Assembly: GCF_027706745.1 (NCBI RefSeq)
Contig: NZ_JAQFWP010000046.1
Location: 1 to 57,405 of the forward strand
DNA from: Nocardiopsis suaedae
GTDB lineage: Bacteria; Actinomycetota; Actinomycetes; Streptosporangiales; Streptosporangiaceae
Direction of reading: 5' to 3'
Length of the DNA: 57,405 bases
Shown here: one piece after another, positions 15,517 through 23,917 of the stretch
Numbering within the stretch: the first letter of the stretch is position 1
How the letters are laid out: each line of letters opens with the position of its first letter
The notes under the pieces: model-generated
Database searches by the model: none
The model's input: only the letters and a program-made list of their open reading frames with translations
Told to the model about the DNA's origin: nothing
Made by a program: the position numbers and the translations under genes

Positions 15517-17358
15517 ATGCACACCACCATCGGCTGGGACACATGCGTCGCCGAAGAGGGATGCCGCGGTATCCAGGTCGCCGGGACGGAGACCTGCCTC
15601 GCGCACCTGGGTCCCGATGCTCTGGAGGCGTTCCTCGCGGGTCTGGGGCCGGGGAGCGACCTGAACCTGTCGGGGACCACGATCAGCTCCGGGCTCCTGG
15701 AACGGCTGCTCGACGCTCTGAGGGACGAGGACGGCAGAAAGGTCCTCGGGCAGGCGCGGTTCACCGACGCGACCTTCGAAGGGGGCGTCGCGTTCGGGGA
15801 CACGCACTTCACGGGTCACGCCTGGTTCGTAGGCGCGCACTTCGAGCGCAAGGCCGGTTTCCGGGGCGCGAGCTTCGAGGGCGTCACCGAGTTCAGGAAC
15901 ACGCGTTTCGGAGACGAAGCCTGGTTCATGGGCGCGAGCTTCGAGTACAACGCCGACTTCATGGAGGCGCTTTTCGACGCGGAAGCCTGGTTCATGCGTG
16001 CGCATTTCGAGGGCGACGCGTGGTTCGCGGGTGTGCACTTCAGCGGCGACGCCGGGTTCGGGGGCGCGTACATCCGGCGCAACGCCCTGTTCGGTGGTGC
16101 GCGCTTCGACGGAGGCACCGGGTTCGGGGACGCCTACATCGGGGAATCCGCCGACTTCGGCAAGGCACGGTTCCACGGGTCGACCCCCCTCACCGTCGTC
16201 GCCGCCGAACAGGTGGACCTCTCCCGCGCAGAGTTCTCCTCGCCCGCTGATCTGGAGATCGATGCCGCCGGAATCGACCTGAGACGGGCGGGCTTCCCTG
16301 CGGGGGTGCGGCTGGAACTCCGGCGCGCCGCCGTCGACATGGAGGGGGCCCGGATCGAAGGACCCTCGACGCTCTCGGGTGCGTTCCTCCCCACGGCCGG
16401 GGAAGGGGACGAGGCTCCCACCGGCGGGCCGGTCCCCCCAGGACGCGGTCCGCGGCTTCTGGATCCCCCGGACGCCTCCGAGGCATCGACGCCGAGGCGG
16501 TCCTGGATGCCGACGGTGGTGTCTCTGCGAGGTGTGGACTGCACGAACCTGATGCTCAACGACGTGGACCTGTCCTCGTGCCGCTTCGCCGGGGCGATGA
16601 ACGTGGCCGCGCTCGGCCTGCAGGGCCAGTGCGTGTTCGCCCGTCCGCCCAGGTCGCGCGGCGGCGGGTTCGGCCGGGCGGTGCGGTGGTCGCGGCGCCG
16701 CGTTCTGGCCGAGGAGCGTGAGTGGCGCACCATCATGGGCCATCGCGGCTGGGTGGAGGACCCTGACGAGGCCGAGTACCTCGCCGGCCTGGAGCGCCCC
16801 GAGGTGTCGGCCGAGCGGATGGCCGACCTCTACCGGAGCCTGCGCCGCGCCCTGGAGGAGAACGCCGACCAGCCCGGGGCCGCCGACTTCTACTACGGCG
16901 AGATGCTCTTTCGCGCCCGCGCCGTCTCCACCCCGCCCGCCGAGCGGGCGATCCTGTGGGCCTACTGGGCGTTCTCCGGGTTCGGGCTGCGCGCCTTGCG
17001 CTCGCTCGCGGCCCTCGCGGTCCTGGTGGCGGTGACCACGGCGGTGCTGGCCGGGTGGGGGATACCGGCCGAGGGGCCCCAACAGCAGGTGGCGTTCACG
17101 CTGCCGCCCGGCGCGAGCGGCGGGCAGGTGACGGCCGAGGTCGACAAGCCGCCGTCGGATCTCCCGAATGCGGAGGACCGGTGGACGGGCGACCGCTTGG
17201 AGAAGGCCGCACGGATCGCAATGGGGGCGGTCGTCTTCCGCGACAGCGGCAAGGAGCTGACGGATGTGGGGGCCTGGACGGTGGTGGTGTCCCGGTTCAC
17301 GGGCCCGGTGCTGCTGGCACTCGCGGTCTTGGCGGTGCGCAACCGGGTGAAGCGGTGA
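15517..17358 (+). CDS. Pentapeptide-repeat membrane protein
   Basis: A 613-aa protein. Residues about 80-235 are a regular pentapeptide-repeat solenoid (Pentapeptide_3 type) in which Phe recurs with alternating 5- and 6-residue spacing, e.g. FTDATFEGGVAFGDTHF. A second short stretch (SLRGVDCTNLMLNDVDLSSCRF) follows a Pro/Gly-rich linker at about 345-365. The C-terminal third is helical and charged, then has a hydrophobic span at about 480-515, an extracytoplasmic loop, and a last span at about 588-606. Pentapeptide solenoids often mimic DNA or act as protein scaffolds; here the membrane anchor points to a scaffold. Exact function is unknown. Confidence 0.85.
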   Translation: MHTTIGWDTCVAEEGCRGIQVAGTETCLAHLGPDALEAFLAGLGPGSDLNLSGTTISSGLLERLLDALRDEDGRKVLGQARFTDATFEGGVAFGDTHFTGHAWFVGAHFERKAGFRGASFEGVTEFRNTRFGDEAWFMGASFEYNADFMEALFDAEAWFMRAHFEGDAWFAGVHFSGDAGFGGAYIRRNALFGGARFDGGTGFGDAYIGESADFGKARFHGSTPLTVVAAEQVDLSRAEFSSPADLEIDAAGIDLRRAGFPAGVRLELRRAAVDMEGARIEGPSTLSGAFLPTAGEGDEAPTGGPVPPGRGPRLLDPPDASEASTPRRSWMPTVVSLRGVDCTNLMLNDVDLSSCRFAGAMNVAALGLQGQCVFARPPRSRGGGFGRAVRWSRRRVLAEEREWRTIMGHRGWVEDPDEAEYLAGLERPEVSAERMADLYRSLRRALEENADQPGAADFYYGEMLFRARAVSTPPAERAILWAYWAFSGFGLRALRSLAALAVLVAVTTAVLAGWGIPAEGPQQQVAFTLPPGASGGQVTAEVDKPPSDLPNAEDRWTGDRLEKAARIAMGAVVFRDSGKELTDVGAWTVVVSRFTGPVLLALAVLAVRNRVKR

Positions 17359-17400
17359 TCGGTTCTCTCCGTGGCTCCGGCTGTACCCGGGACCAGGGGG

Positions 17401-17420
17401 CATGAGTAGGCGTACTCATG
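17401..17420. repeat. 8-bp inverted repeat before small membrane gene
   Basis: CATGAGTA and TACTCATG flank GGCG. The palindrome sits 33 nt before ATG 17454 and could be an operator, or a hairpin ending the pentapeptide gene transcript. Confidence 0.5.
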
Positions 17421-17453
17421 TCCGGGGCCCAAGGACTACGGCACCCTCGCGGC

Positions 17454-17804
17454 ATGGACACACCCTCCGAAGACCGTGCCGACCCCGAGTACGACCCGAA
17501 GTGGAATTACATACCTGTCGTCTCCCTGGTGGCGGCGATCATCGGTGCCGTTCCCGTCTGGGGCGTCGTCATGCTGGGGCAGTTCGAGTTCGTCGCCTGC
17601 CCCATGAGCCTCACCGGGACGTGTGCTGAGGAGACCGTCTACTGGTCCGCCGCGGCCTTGTCGGGCATAGCGGCCCTGGTGTGCGCGGTCCTCACCTGGC
17701 CCTGGCCCCGGCGCCGCCGGATGCGGCCCGTCCGCCTGGCCTTCCTCATCGGTGAGCTGGCCGGGGCGTGCGCGGCCGTACTGCTCATCTTCACCATGCC
17801 CTAG
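17454..17804 (+). CDS. Small three-span membrane protein
   Basis: A 116-aa protein of no recognised family. An acidic N-terminus (DTPSEDRADPEYDPKWN) precedes spans at about 22-43, 62-84 and 93-114, with two Cys (in VACPMS and TGTCAEE) in the first outside loop that could form a disulfide. A basic RRRRMR stretch lies between spans 2 and 3. No clear ribosome binding site; the in-frame ATG at 17418, inside the palindrome, is the alternative start. Confidence 0.65.
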   Translation: MDTPSEDRADPEYDPKWNYIPVVSLVAAIIGAVPVWGVVMLGQFEFVACPMSLTGTCAEETVYWSAAALSGIAALVCAVLTWPWPRRRRMRPVRLAFLIGELAGACAAVLLIFTMP

Positions 17805-17827
17805 AGGCCCTCCGGGACTCGGAAGCC

Positions 17828-17858
17828 GGAGGCGGCCCCCGCTCCCGGGGCCGCCTCC
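17828..17858. terminator. Bidirectional terminator
   Basis: GGAGGCGGCCCC (17828-17839) pairs perfectly with GGGGCCGCCTCC (17847-17858) over a 7-nt loop, between two convergent genes. Confidence 0.85.
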
Positions 17859-17871
17859 GAGGCCGCGGGCG

Positions 17872-19986
17872 TCAGCCGGTGATGCTCTCCTTGCCGTTCT
17901 CGATGTGGCCGGACAGGCGGCGGTGGAATGTGTCGTCCCCTTCGACCGCCACGGTCAGGTCGTACCACCCCTCGGTAGGGGCGGTCGGCCAGTTCTCCGT
18001 GTGCTCGGCGCCCGGGGCCACCCGCACCGTCTTCGCCGGCTTGCCCTTCTCCTCCGTGTACGCGTTCGGGGTGATCGTGAACTCCAGTTCGGCGTCCCCG
18101 CTGTTCGCCAGGGTGATGCCCAGCCTCCGGCCCTTCGCGTCGACCCCGGTGCGAACCCCGGCCGACGATCCCGGGGCGTCACCCGCCGCCGTCCCGGCGA
18201 ACTCGCGGCGGAAACCGTTCGGCCCGACCACGGTGAAGTCGTAGCCGTCACCGGGGACCGGCACCGTCCACCCCTCGCCCTCGGCGTCCGGGGCGATGTC
18301 GCGGTGCTGCGGGATGTCGAACTCCCCCTGGTACGGGAACAGGGCCAGGTGGGTGCTGGACGTGCCCCCGTTGGACGCCGCCAGCGCCACCTCCCGCGCC
18401 TCCGGGTCGAAGTCCCCGTGCAGGTCGGGCTGGTACGGCAGCGGGCGGGCCGGGCGCGTTCCGGACTCCTGCTCGGGGACCCGCCCCTCGGCCGGGGGCT
18501 GCGGCCGCCAGCGCCCGGTGAACTCGGGGATCTCTCCGGGCTCGGCGACCCCCGGCTGCGGCCGCCCGCGCGAGAAGTCGAACGCGCCGGTCAGGTCGCC
18601 GCAGACGGTGCGCCGCCACTCGGTGATCGCGGGCGCGCCGACCCCGGTCAGCCGCTCGAGGAACCGCACCTGGGAGGTGTGGTCGAAGACCTCCGAGCAG
18701 ACGTGGCCGCCCACCGTCCACGGGGAGACGACCAGCAACGGAACGCGCATGCCCAGCCCGGTGGGCGCGCCCTGCCACCGCTCCGCCTCCGCCTCCGGCG
18801 GCGGCACGGGCGGCGGCACGTGGTCGAAGAACCCGTCGTTCTCGTCGAAGGAGATGATGACGGCGGTCTTCCTCCACACCTCGGGCGAGGACGCCAGCGC
18901 GTCGAGCACCTTGTAGGTGACGGTGGCGCTGTGCACCGGCGACGAGACGCTCGGGTGCTCGGAGTCCTCGGAGCTGGGGACCAGGTAGCTGACCCGGGGC
19001 AGCCGCCCCGCCTCGACGTCGGCGCGGAAGGCGTCGGCGAGCGACCCGGGGCGCCCGCGGCGCAGCCCCCGCTCGTACAGCTCCCGCTCGTCCTCGGACA
19101 GCGCCGCGACGCCCTCCTCCAGCAGGGCCAGCCGCTGCTCCCGCTCCTCCTCGGGCAGGTCGGCCACCTCGCCGTAGAACTCGGTGAGGCCGCTGTAGTC
19201 GCCCGCCTTCGACAGGGCCTTGCGCGCGACGGCCTTGAAGGAGGCGAAGAAGTCGAGGTTGTTGTCGGTGAAGTTGTCCCACTCCTGGTAGACGCGCCAG
19301 CTCACGCCCGCCTTCTGCAGGTGCTCGGGATAGGTCGTCCAGTCGTACCCGGGGTGCCGCCCCTCGTCGTAGGCGTCGTTGCCGACCACGCGCCGCCCGT
19401 CGGCCTCGAACCCGGTCCACCCGCTCACCCAGTGGTTGCGGTTGGGGCTGGTCGAGGTGTGGATCGAGGAGAAGTAGGCGTCGCACACGGTGAAGGTGTC
19501 GGCCAGCTCGAACTGGAAGGGGATGTCGGCGCGGTCGTAGTGGGCCATGGTGGCGGGGGTCTTGGCGCCGATCCAGCCGTCCATCCACCCGTCGTTCCAG
19601 GCCGCCCGGCCCCCGTCCCAGGAGTGGTCGAGGGCGCCGACGTACTGCAGGTCCTCTTTCTGGCGCTCGGCGGCCGCACGCACCGAGAACGGCGGCACCG
19701 GCGCCCCCTCCGCCCCCTGCTCGAACACGCTCCGCCCGTCGCGCAGCCGCACCGCGTTGCGGTCGCCGAAGCCCCGGACGCCCTGCAGCGTGCCGAAGTA
19801 GTGGTCGAACGACCGGTTCTCCTGCATGAGCAGTACGACGTGCTCGACCGCGTCGAGCCCGCCCCCGGGCGCCGGCTCGGCGAGCGCGGCGCGCAGCGAG
19901 GGCGGCAGCAGCGACGCCGCTGCCGCCCCCGCCGCCCCGGCGGCTCCCGCCTGCAGCAGTCTCCGCCGAGAGATGTCCAGGGTCAT
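17872..19986 (-). CDS. Tat-exported phospholipase C, phosphocholine-specific
   Basis: A 704-aa secreted phosphoesterase. The Tat signal SRRRLLQAG (residues 6-14) and a hydrophobic Ala/Gly run end near residue 36. The catalytic domain opens with ENRSFDHYFG (56-65), the hallmark of bacterial non-haemolytic-type phospholipases C, with SFDENDGFFDH further on. The last 190 residues hold two DUF756-type C-terminal domains. It hydrolyses phosphatidylcholine and related lipids outside the cell. GGAAGGAG 7 nt before ATG 19986 fixes the start. It is monocistronic. Confidence 0.93.
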   Translation of the reverse strand: MTLDISRRRLLQAGAAGAAGAAAASLLPPSLRAALAEPAPGGGLDAVEHVVLLMQENRSFDHYFGTLQGVRGFGDRNAVRLRDGRSVFEQGAEGAPVPPFSVRAAAERQKEDLQYVGALDHSWDGGRAAWNDGWMDGWIGAKTPATMAHYDRADIPFQFELADTFTVCDAYFSSIHTSTSPNRNHWVSGWTGFEADGRRVVGNDAYDEGRHPGYDWTTYPEHLQKAGVSWRVYQEWDNFTDNNLDFFASFKAVARKALSKAGDYSGLTEFYGEVADLPEEEREQRLALLEEGVAALSEDERELYERGLRRGRPGSLADAFRADVEAGRLPRVSYLVPSSEDSEHPSVSSPVHSATVTYKVLDALASSPEVWRKTAVIISFDENDGFFDHVPPPVPPPEAEAERWQGAPTGLGMRVPLLVVSPWTVGGHVCSEVFDHTSQVRFLERLTGVGAPAITEWRRTVCGDLTGAFDFSRGRPQPGVAEPGEIPEFTGRWRPQPPAEGRVPEQESGTRPARPLPYQPDLHGDFDPEAREVALAASNGGTSSTHLALFPYQGEFDIPQHRDIAPDAEGEGWTVPVPGDGYDFTVVGPNGFRREFAGTAAGDAPGSSAGVRTGVDAKGRRLGITLANSGDAELEFTITPNAYTEEKGKPAKTVRVAPGAEHTENWPTAPTEGWYDLTVAVEGDDTFHRRLSGHIENGKESITG

Positions 19987-20163
19987 GGGGATTCTCCTTC
20001 CGCTCCACCGCACCGGCACGACCATTGCGCCCCGGCGGCCCCGAAGCCAGGGCCCAGGCGACGCTAAGGAGCAGGGGAGACGCGGAAGCGACTCTCGGGT
20101 GGAAACCAGGAGAATTCCGTCAGGGGGTGTGCCCCTCCGGCACCGTCGGCGGGGCCGCCGGTG

Positions 20164-21915
20164 TCACCCCCAGCGGCTGGTGATCGGTAGGCGGCGGTCC
20201 CGGCCCAGGGCGCGCTTGGTGATCTTGGGCCCCGGGGGATAGGCGCGGCGCCGGTGCTCGGCGCGGTCGACGAGCCGGACGGCCCGGCGGACGAGGCCGG
20301 GGGCGAACCCGTCGGCGGCCAGGTCGTGGACGCCCTTGTCGGTGCCGATGTAGGCCTCCAGGAGCGCGTCGAGCACCCGGGGGTCCGCGTCCGCAGCGGC
20401 GTCGGCCGCGCCGCCGTCCACGGCGGCGGGCACCCCGTCCGGGGTGAGGCATTCGGCGGGTACCGGGTCGGGCGCGCCCTCGGAGGCCGCGCGGGCGTTG
20501 CGCCACCGCGCCAGGTCCTCCACCAGGGTCCGCCAGCAGTCGCGCAGCGGGGCGAACGCGCCCGCGTGGTCACCGTGGAGCGCGGCGGCGCCGATGGCCA
20601 GGGCCGTCTTGTCGCCCGTGGCCAGCACCAGGTGCCCCTCCTGCCGGGACAGCGCGGCCACCAGCCCGCCCCGGGCCTGCGCCCCCAGCGCCGCCGCGTC
20701 CGAGGAGGAGCCGACGGCCGCGCCGTAGGCGTCCACCAGCCCCTGCACCGACCGCACCCGGACGGCCAGCCCCTGGGCGGCGGCGGCCTTCTCGGCGGCG
20801 TTCAGCGCCTCCTCCCGGGCTCCGGGGCCGGGCATCACCAGCGCGTGCACGCGGTCGGCCCCCACCGCGTCCGCGGCGATCGCCGCGGTGAGCGCTGCAC
20901 CCGCGCCGCCGTCCGCGCCCACCGCCACCGAGGCGAAGCCGTTCTTGTGCACGTGGTCGCGCACGGCCGCGACCAGCGCCCGGTAGACCTCGCCGGTGTC
21001 GTTCAGCGGGTCCGGGCACGGGGTCAGCACCGGCGCCCGCGCGGGGGCCGGTGCGCCCGGCCGCCCGCCGACCGTGTGCCGGACGATGCGGAAGCCCCCG
21101 GCCTCCCCCGGCAGGTCCGCCTCGTCGGGGCCTTCGGGCAGTTCGATGTCGGTCGTGTGCAGCGACTCCTCGAACCGCGGCGCGCGGGACACCAGCTCAC
21201 CGTGCGCGTCCACCACCAGGGAGTCGCCCTCGAAGACCAGGTCGTCCTGGCCGCCGGTCATGTTGACGTATCCGATGGCCGCGCCGGTCTCGCGGGCGCG
21301 GCGCCGGCACAGGTCCAGCCGCACGCCGCCCTTGCCCCGCTCGTAGGGGGAGCCGTTCAGCGTGATGAGCATGCCCGCCCGCGCGGCGCGGACCGCCGCG
21401 ACCGGGCCGCCGTCCTGCCACAGGTCCTCGCAGACGGCGAAGGCGATGTCGGCGCCGTGCAGGCGGACCACGGGGAGCGTGTCGCCCGGGACGAAGTACC
21501 GGAACTCGTCGAAGACCCCGTAGTTGGGCAGGTGGTGTTTGGCCGAGACGAGCCGGACCGCGCCGCCGTGCAGCAGCGCCAGCGCGTTCTGCGGCGCGCC
21601 CGCGGGCTGGCCGAAGGGCGCGGACCCGCCGACCCGGCGGTCGAGGAAGCCCACGACCACCGGCAGGCGCCCCAGCCCGTCGGCGGCGAGCCGTTCGGCC
21701 AGCCGGTGCACGGCCTCGATGGAGGCGGCGACGAAGCCGTTGCGCAGGGCCAGGTCCTCGACCGAGTAGCCGGTCACGGCCATTTCCGGGAACACCGCGA
21801 GATGCGCGCCGTCGTCGGCGGCCCTGCGGGCGTAATCGGCGATGGCGCCGCAATTTCCTTCCAGATCCCCCACGGTGGGATTGATCTGGGCGAGTGCTAT
21901 CCGAAGTTGTACCAC
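20164..21915 (-). CDS. nadE: NadE-like glutamine-dependent NAD+ synthetase with degenerate PP-loop
   Basis: A 583-aa two-domain protein. The N-terminal nitrilase-type glutaminase keeps its triad: Glu44 (FPEMAVTGY), Lys126 (SAKHHLPNYGVFDE) and Cys162 (VCEDLW). The C-terminal synthetase domain aligns over its whole length and keeps the conserved end (PPGPKITKRALGRDRRLPI), but the ATP-pyrophosphatase loop, normally SGGIDS, reads DGGAGA at 335-340, and ATGDKTALA replaces the usual TTGNKSELA. Either the synthetase is inactive or this is a repurposed paralogue; a second nadE elsewhere in the genome is expected. GTG 21915 appears leaderless. It is divergent from the AGCS symporter. Confidence 0.85.
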   Translation of the reverse strand: MVQLRIALAQINPTVGDLEGNCGAIADYARRAADDGAHLAVFPEMAVTGYSVEDLALRNGFVAASIEAVHRLAERLAADGLGRLPVVVGFLDRRVGGSAPFGQPAGAPQNALALLHGGAVRLVSAKHHLPNYGVFDEFRYFVPGDTLPVVRLHGADIAFAVCEDLWQDGGPVAAVRAARAGMLITLNGSPYERGKGGVRLDLCRRRARETGAAIGYVNMTGGQDDLVFEGDSLVVDAHGELVSRAPRFEESLHTTDIELPEGPDEADLPGEAGGFRIVRHTVGGRPGAPAPARAPVLTPCPDPLNDTGEVYRALVAAVRDHVHKNGFASVAVGADGGAGAALTAAIAADAVGADRVHALVMPGPGAREEALNAAEKAAAAQGLAVRVRSVQGLVDAYGAAVGSSSDAAALGAQARGGLVAALSRQEGHLVLATGDKTALAIGAAALHGDHAGAFAPLRDCWRTLVEDLARWRNARAASEGAPDPVPAECLTPDGVPAAVDGGAADAAADADPRVLDALLEAYIGTDKGVHDLAADGFAPGLVRRAVRLVDRAEHRRRAYPPGPKITKRALGRDRRLPITSRWG

Positions 21916-21922
21916 GGCGGCG

Positions 21923-21928
21923 ATCGTA
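21923..21928 (-). promoter_or_regulatory. Candidate leaderless -10 box (TACGAT)
   Basis: TACGAT on the minus strand ends 7 nt before GTG 21915, with no Shine-Dalgarno sequence in between. This matches the leaderless arrangement at 76-88, 28816-28829 and 56152-56164. Confidence 0.5.
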
Positions 21929-22382
21929 GCGAATGGTTTAACACGGGCGAAACATGTTGCATCTGTGTTACATGGGATGATCCGGTCGTCTGCGATCGAC
22001 GATCGTCGCAGGTCGACATGGGGTCAACGGTGTGATGCTCGTCACTGGAGAAGGTTTCCGTTAATTCTGTTTCCTTTTCTCTGGATGTTCCGTTGCCCTT
22101 GGATTTACGTGGAGTTAATGCACGGCAGCGCCGCCGTGCCGCGCTTTCTGGGGGGTTACCGACCGGTCCGTTTGGTGCTCTGTGCGCCGCCGCCGCGGCG
22201 TGTGGGAGGAACGTCCGCCTTCGTCGCCGATCTTGCAGGAACACCGAATTTGGCGTTACCTGTCCTGCGGCGCACGTCACATGCGCCTCCCAGGGCCCCT
22301 CCGATCCTCCGGTCGGTGGTCGGCCCTGCGCGTCCGGATGCGATGAACGACCCCGCGGCCCCGTGCACGGGCTTTGCGGTGG

Positions 22383-22417
22383 CCGTGGCGGGCGTGCGCG
22401 ACGCACGCCCGCCACGG
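22383..22417 (+). promoter_or_regulatory. 15-bp hairpin in symporter leader
   Basis: 22383-22397 (CCGTGGCGGGCGTGC) pairs perfectly with 22403-22417 across GCGAC. It ends 39 nt before the GTG at 22457. It may be an attenuator or a regulatory stem; no riboswitch class was recognised around it. Confidence 0.6.
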
Positions 22418-22456
22418 AAGGACAACGACGTCTCCACCGATGAAGGGAGCCCCCCA

Positions 22457-23917
22457 GTGGACGCCTTGGATGCCGAGGTCGTCGCGCTCAGCGACGCGTT
22501 CTGGGCCTACCTGCTGATCCCGGTCCTCCTGGTCCTCAGCATCTATTTCACGGTCCGCTCCGGCGGCGTGCAGTTCCGCATGCTGCCCGAGATGTTCCGC
22601 GCCATGCGGTCGGCCCCCGGCCGCGCCCCCGACGGCGGGCGGCCGATCTCGGCCCTGCAGGCCTTCGCGGTCTCGGCCGCGGCCCGCATCGGCACCGGCA
22701 ACATCGCCGGGGTGGCCACCGCCATCGCCCTCGGCGGCCCCGGGGCCGTCTTCTGGATGTGGGCCATGGCCCTGGTCGTCGGCGCCGCGAGCTTCGTCGA
22801 GTCCACCCTCGCCCAGCTCTACAAGGTGCGCGACACCACCGGCTACCGCGGCGGCCCCGCCTACTACATGCAGGCCGGGCTCAGCGCCCGGTGGATGGGC
22901 GTCCTCTTCGCGGTCGTCATCACCGTCACCTTCGGCCTGGTCTTCACCAGCATCCAGAGCAACACCATCGCCGGCGCGCTGGTGAACACGGCCCGGACCG
23001 CGGGCATGCCGGAGGCGTCCTGGCTGCCCTACGCGGTCGGTGCCGTCGTCGCCGCCCTGACCGGGGTGGTCGTCTTCGGCGGCGCCCGCCGCATCGCCCG
23101 CGCCGCCACCCTGCTCGTGCCCGTCATGGCGACGGTCTACATCGCCATGGGGCTGGTGATCATCGCGATGAACGCCGCCCAGGTGCCCGCGATGGTCGCC
23201 GAGATCATCGCGCACGCCTTCGGCCTCCGCGAGATCGCCGCCGGGGGCGTGGGGACCGCCATCGTGCAGGGCATGCGCCGCGGCATGTTCTCCAATGAGG
23301 CGGGCCTGGGGTCGGCTCCCAACGCCGGGGCCAGCGCCACCGTCAGCCACCCGGTCAAACAGGGGCTCGTGCAGACGCTCGGCGTCTACTTCGACACCCT
23401 CCTCGTCTGCTCGACCACGGCCTTCATCATCCTGCTGAGCGACCCGACCTACACCGAGGAGGCCGGGCCCACGCTCACCCAGAACGCCATGGAGGCCCAC
23501 CTGGGGCCCTGGGCGCTGCACGTCCTCACCGTGGTCATCCTCCTGGTGGCCTTCACCTCGGTGCTGGGCAACACCTTCTACGGCTCCTCCAACGTCGCCT
23601 ACATCAGCCCCAACCCCTACGCCGCGACCGGTTTCCGGATCGCGGTGGTGGCCGCGGTCTTCCTGGGCGCGATCGGCTCGGGCGGGCTGGTGTGGACCCT
23701 GGGCGACCTCAGCATGGGGGTCATGGCCCTGGTCAACCTGGCGGCCCTCGCCCCCTTGGCCGGGACCGCCTGCCGGCTGCTCGCCGACTACGCCCAACAG
23801 CGCAGGGAGGGCAGGGACCCGGTGTTCACCAAGGACCGCATGCCCGGGCTGACCGGGGTCGAATGCTGGGAGGAGAGCGACGTGGCCGCCTTCAGCGACC
23901 GTGCTCACGCGGGCTGA
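22457..23917 (+). CDS. AGCS-family sodium:alanine symporter
   Basis: A 486-aa polytopic carrier of the alanine/glycine:cation symporter family. Diagnostic pieces include ALQAFAVSAAARIGTGNIAG, then GGPGAVFWMWAMALVGAASF-like segments, YRGGPAYYMQAGL, and RGMFSNEAGLGSAPNA in the second half. It imports alanine, glycine or a related amino acid with Na+. GAAGGGAG at 22442-22449, 7 nt before GTG 22457, sets the start. Its last 26 nt overlap the 3' end of ccdA, which is read the other way. Confidence 0.93.
   Translation: MDALDAEVVALSDAFWAYLLIPVLLVLSIYFTVRSGGVQFRMLPEMFRAMRSAPGRAPDGGRPISALQAFAVSAAARIGTGNIAGVATAIALGGPGAVFWMWAMALVVGAASFVESTLAQLYKVRDTTGYRGGPAYYMQAGLSARWMGVLFAVVITVTFGLVFTSIQSNTIAGALVNTARTAGMPEASWLPYAVGAVVAALTGVVVFGGARRIARAATLLVPVMATVYIAMGLVIIAMNAAQVPAMVAEIIAHAFGLREIAAGGVGTAIVQGMRRGMFSNEAGLGSAPNAGASATVSHPVKQGLVQTLGVYFDTLLVCSTTAFIILLSDPTYTEEAGPTLTQNAMEAHLGPWALHVLTVVILLVAFTSVLGNTFYGSSNVAYISPNPYAATGFRIAVVAAVFLGAIGSGGLVWTLGDLSMGVMALVNLAALAPLAGTACRLLADYAQQRREGRDPVFTKDRMPGLTGVECWEESDVAAFSDRAHAG

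Larger units (their letters stand above)
21916..22456. other. 541-bp divergent control region, NadE-like / symporter
   Basis: Lower G+C at 21930-22110 marks promoters for both genes. TACGAT on the minus strand (21923-21928) is 7 nt before the GTG of the NadE-like gene. TTAAC-N6-GAAAC at 21938-21953 resembles half of a GlnR box. The symporter side has a leader of up to about 400 nt ending in a strong hairpin at 22383-22417. No small gene is convincing here. Confidence 0.6.

Noticed and set aside
22027-22456. Glycine or other riboswitch in the symporter leader
   Set aside because: AGCS genes are often under glycine riboswitches, but I could not match conserved core sequences. Only the simple hairpin is supported.
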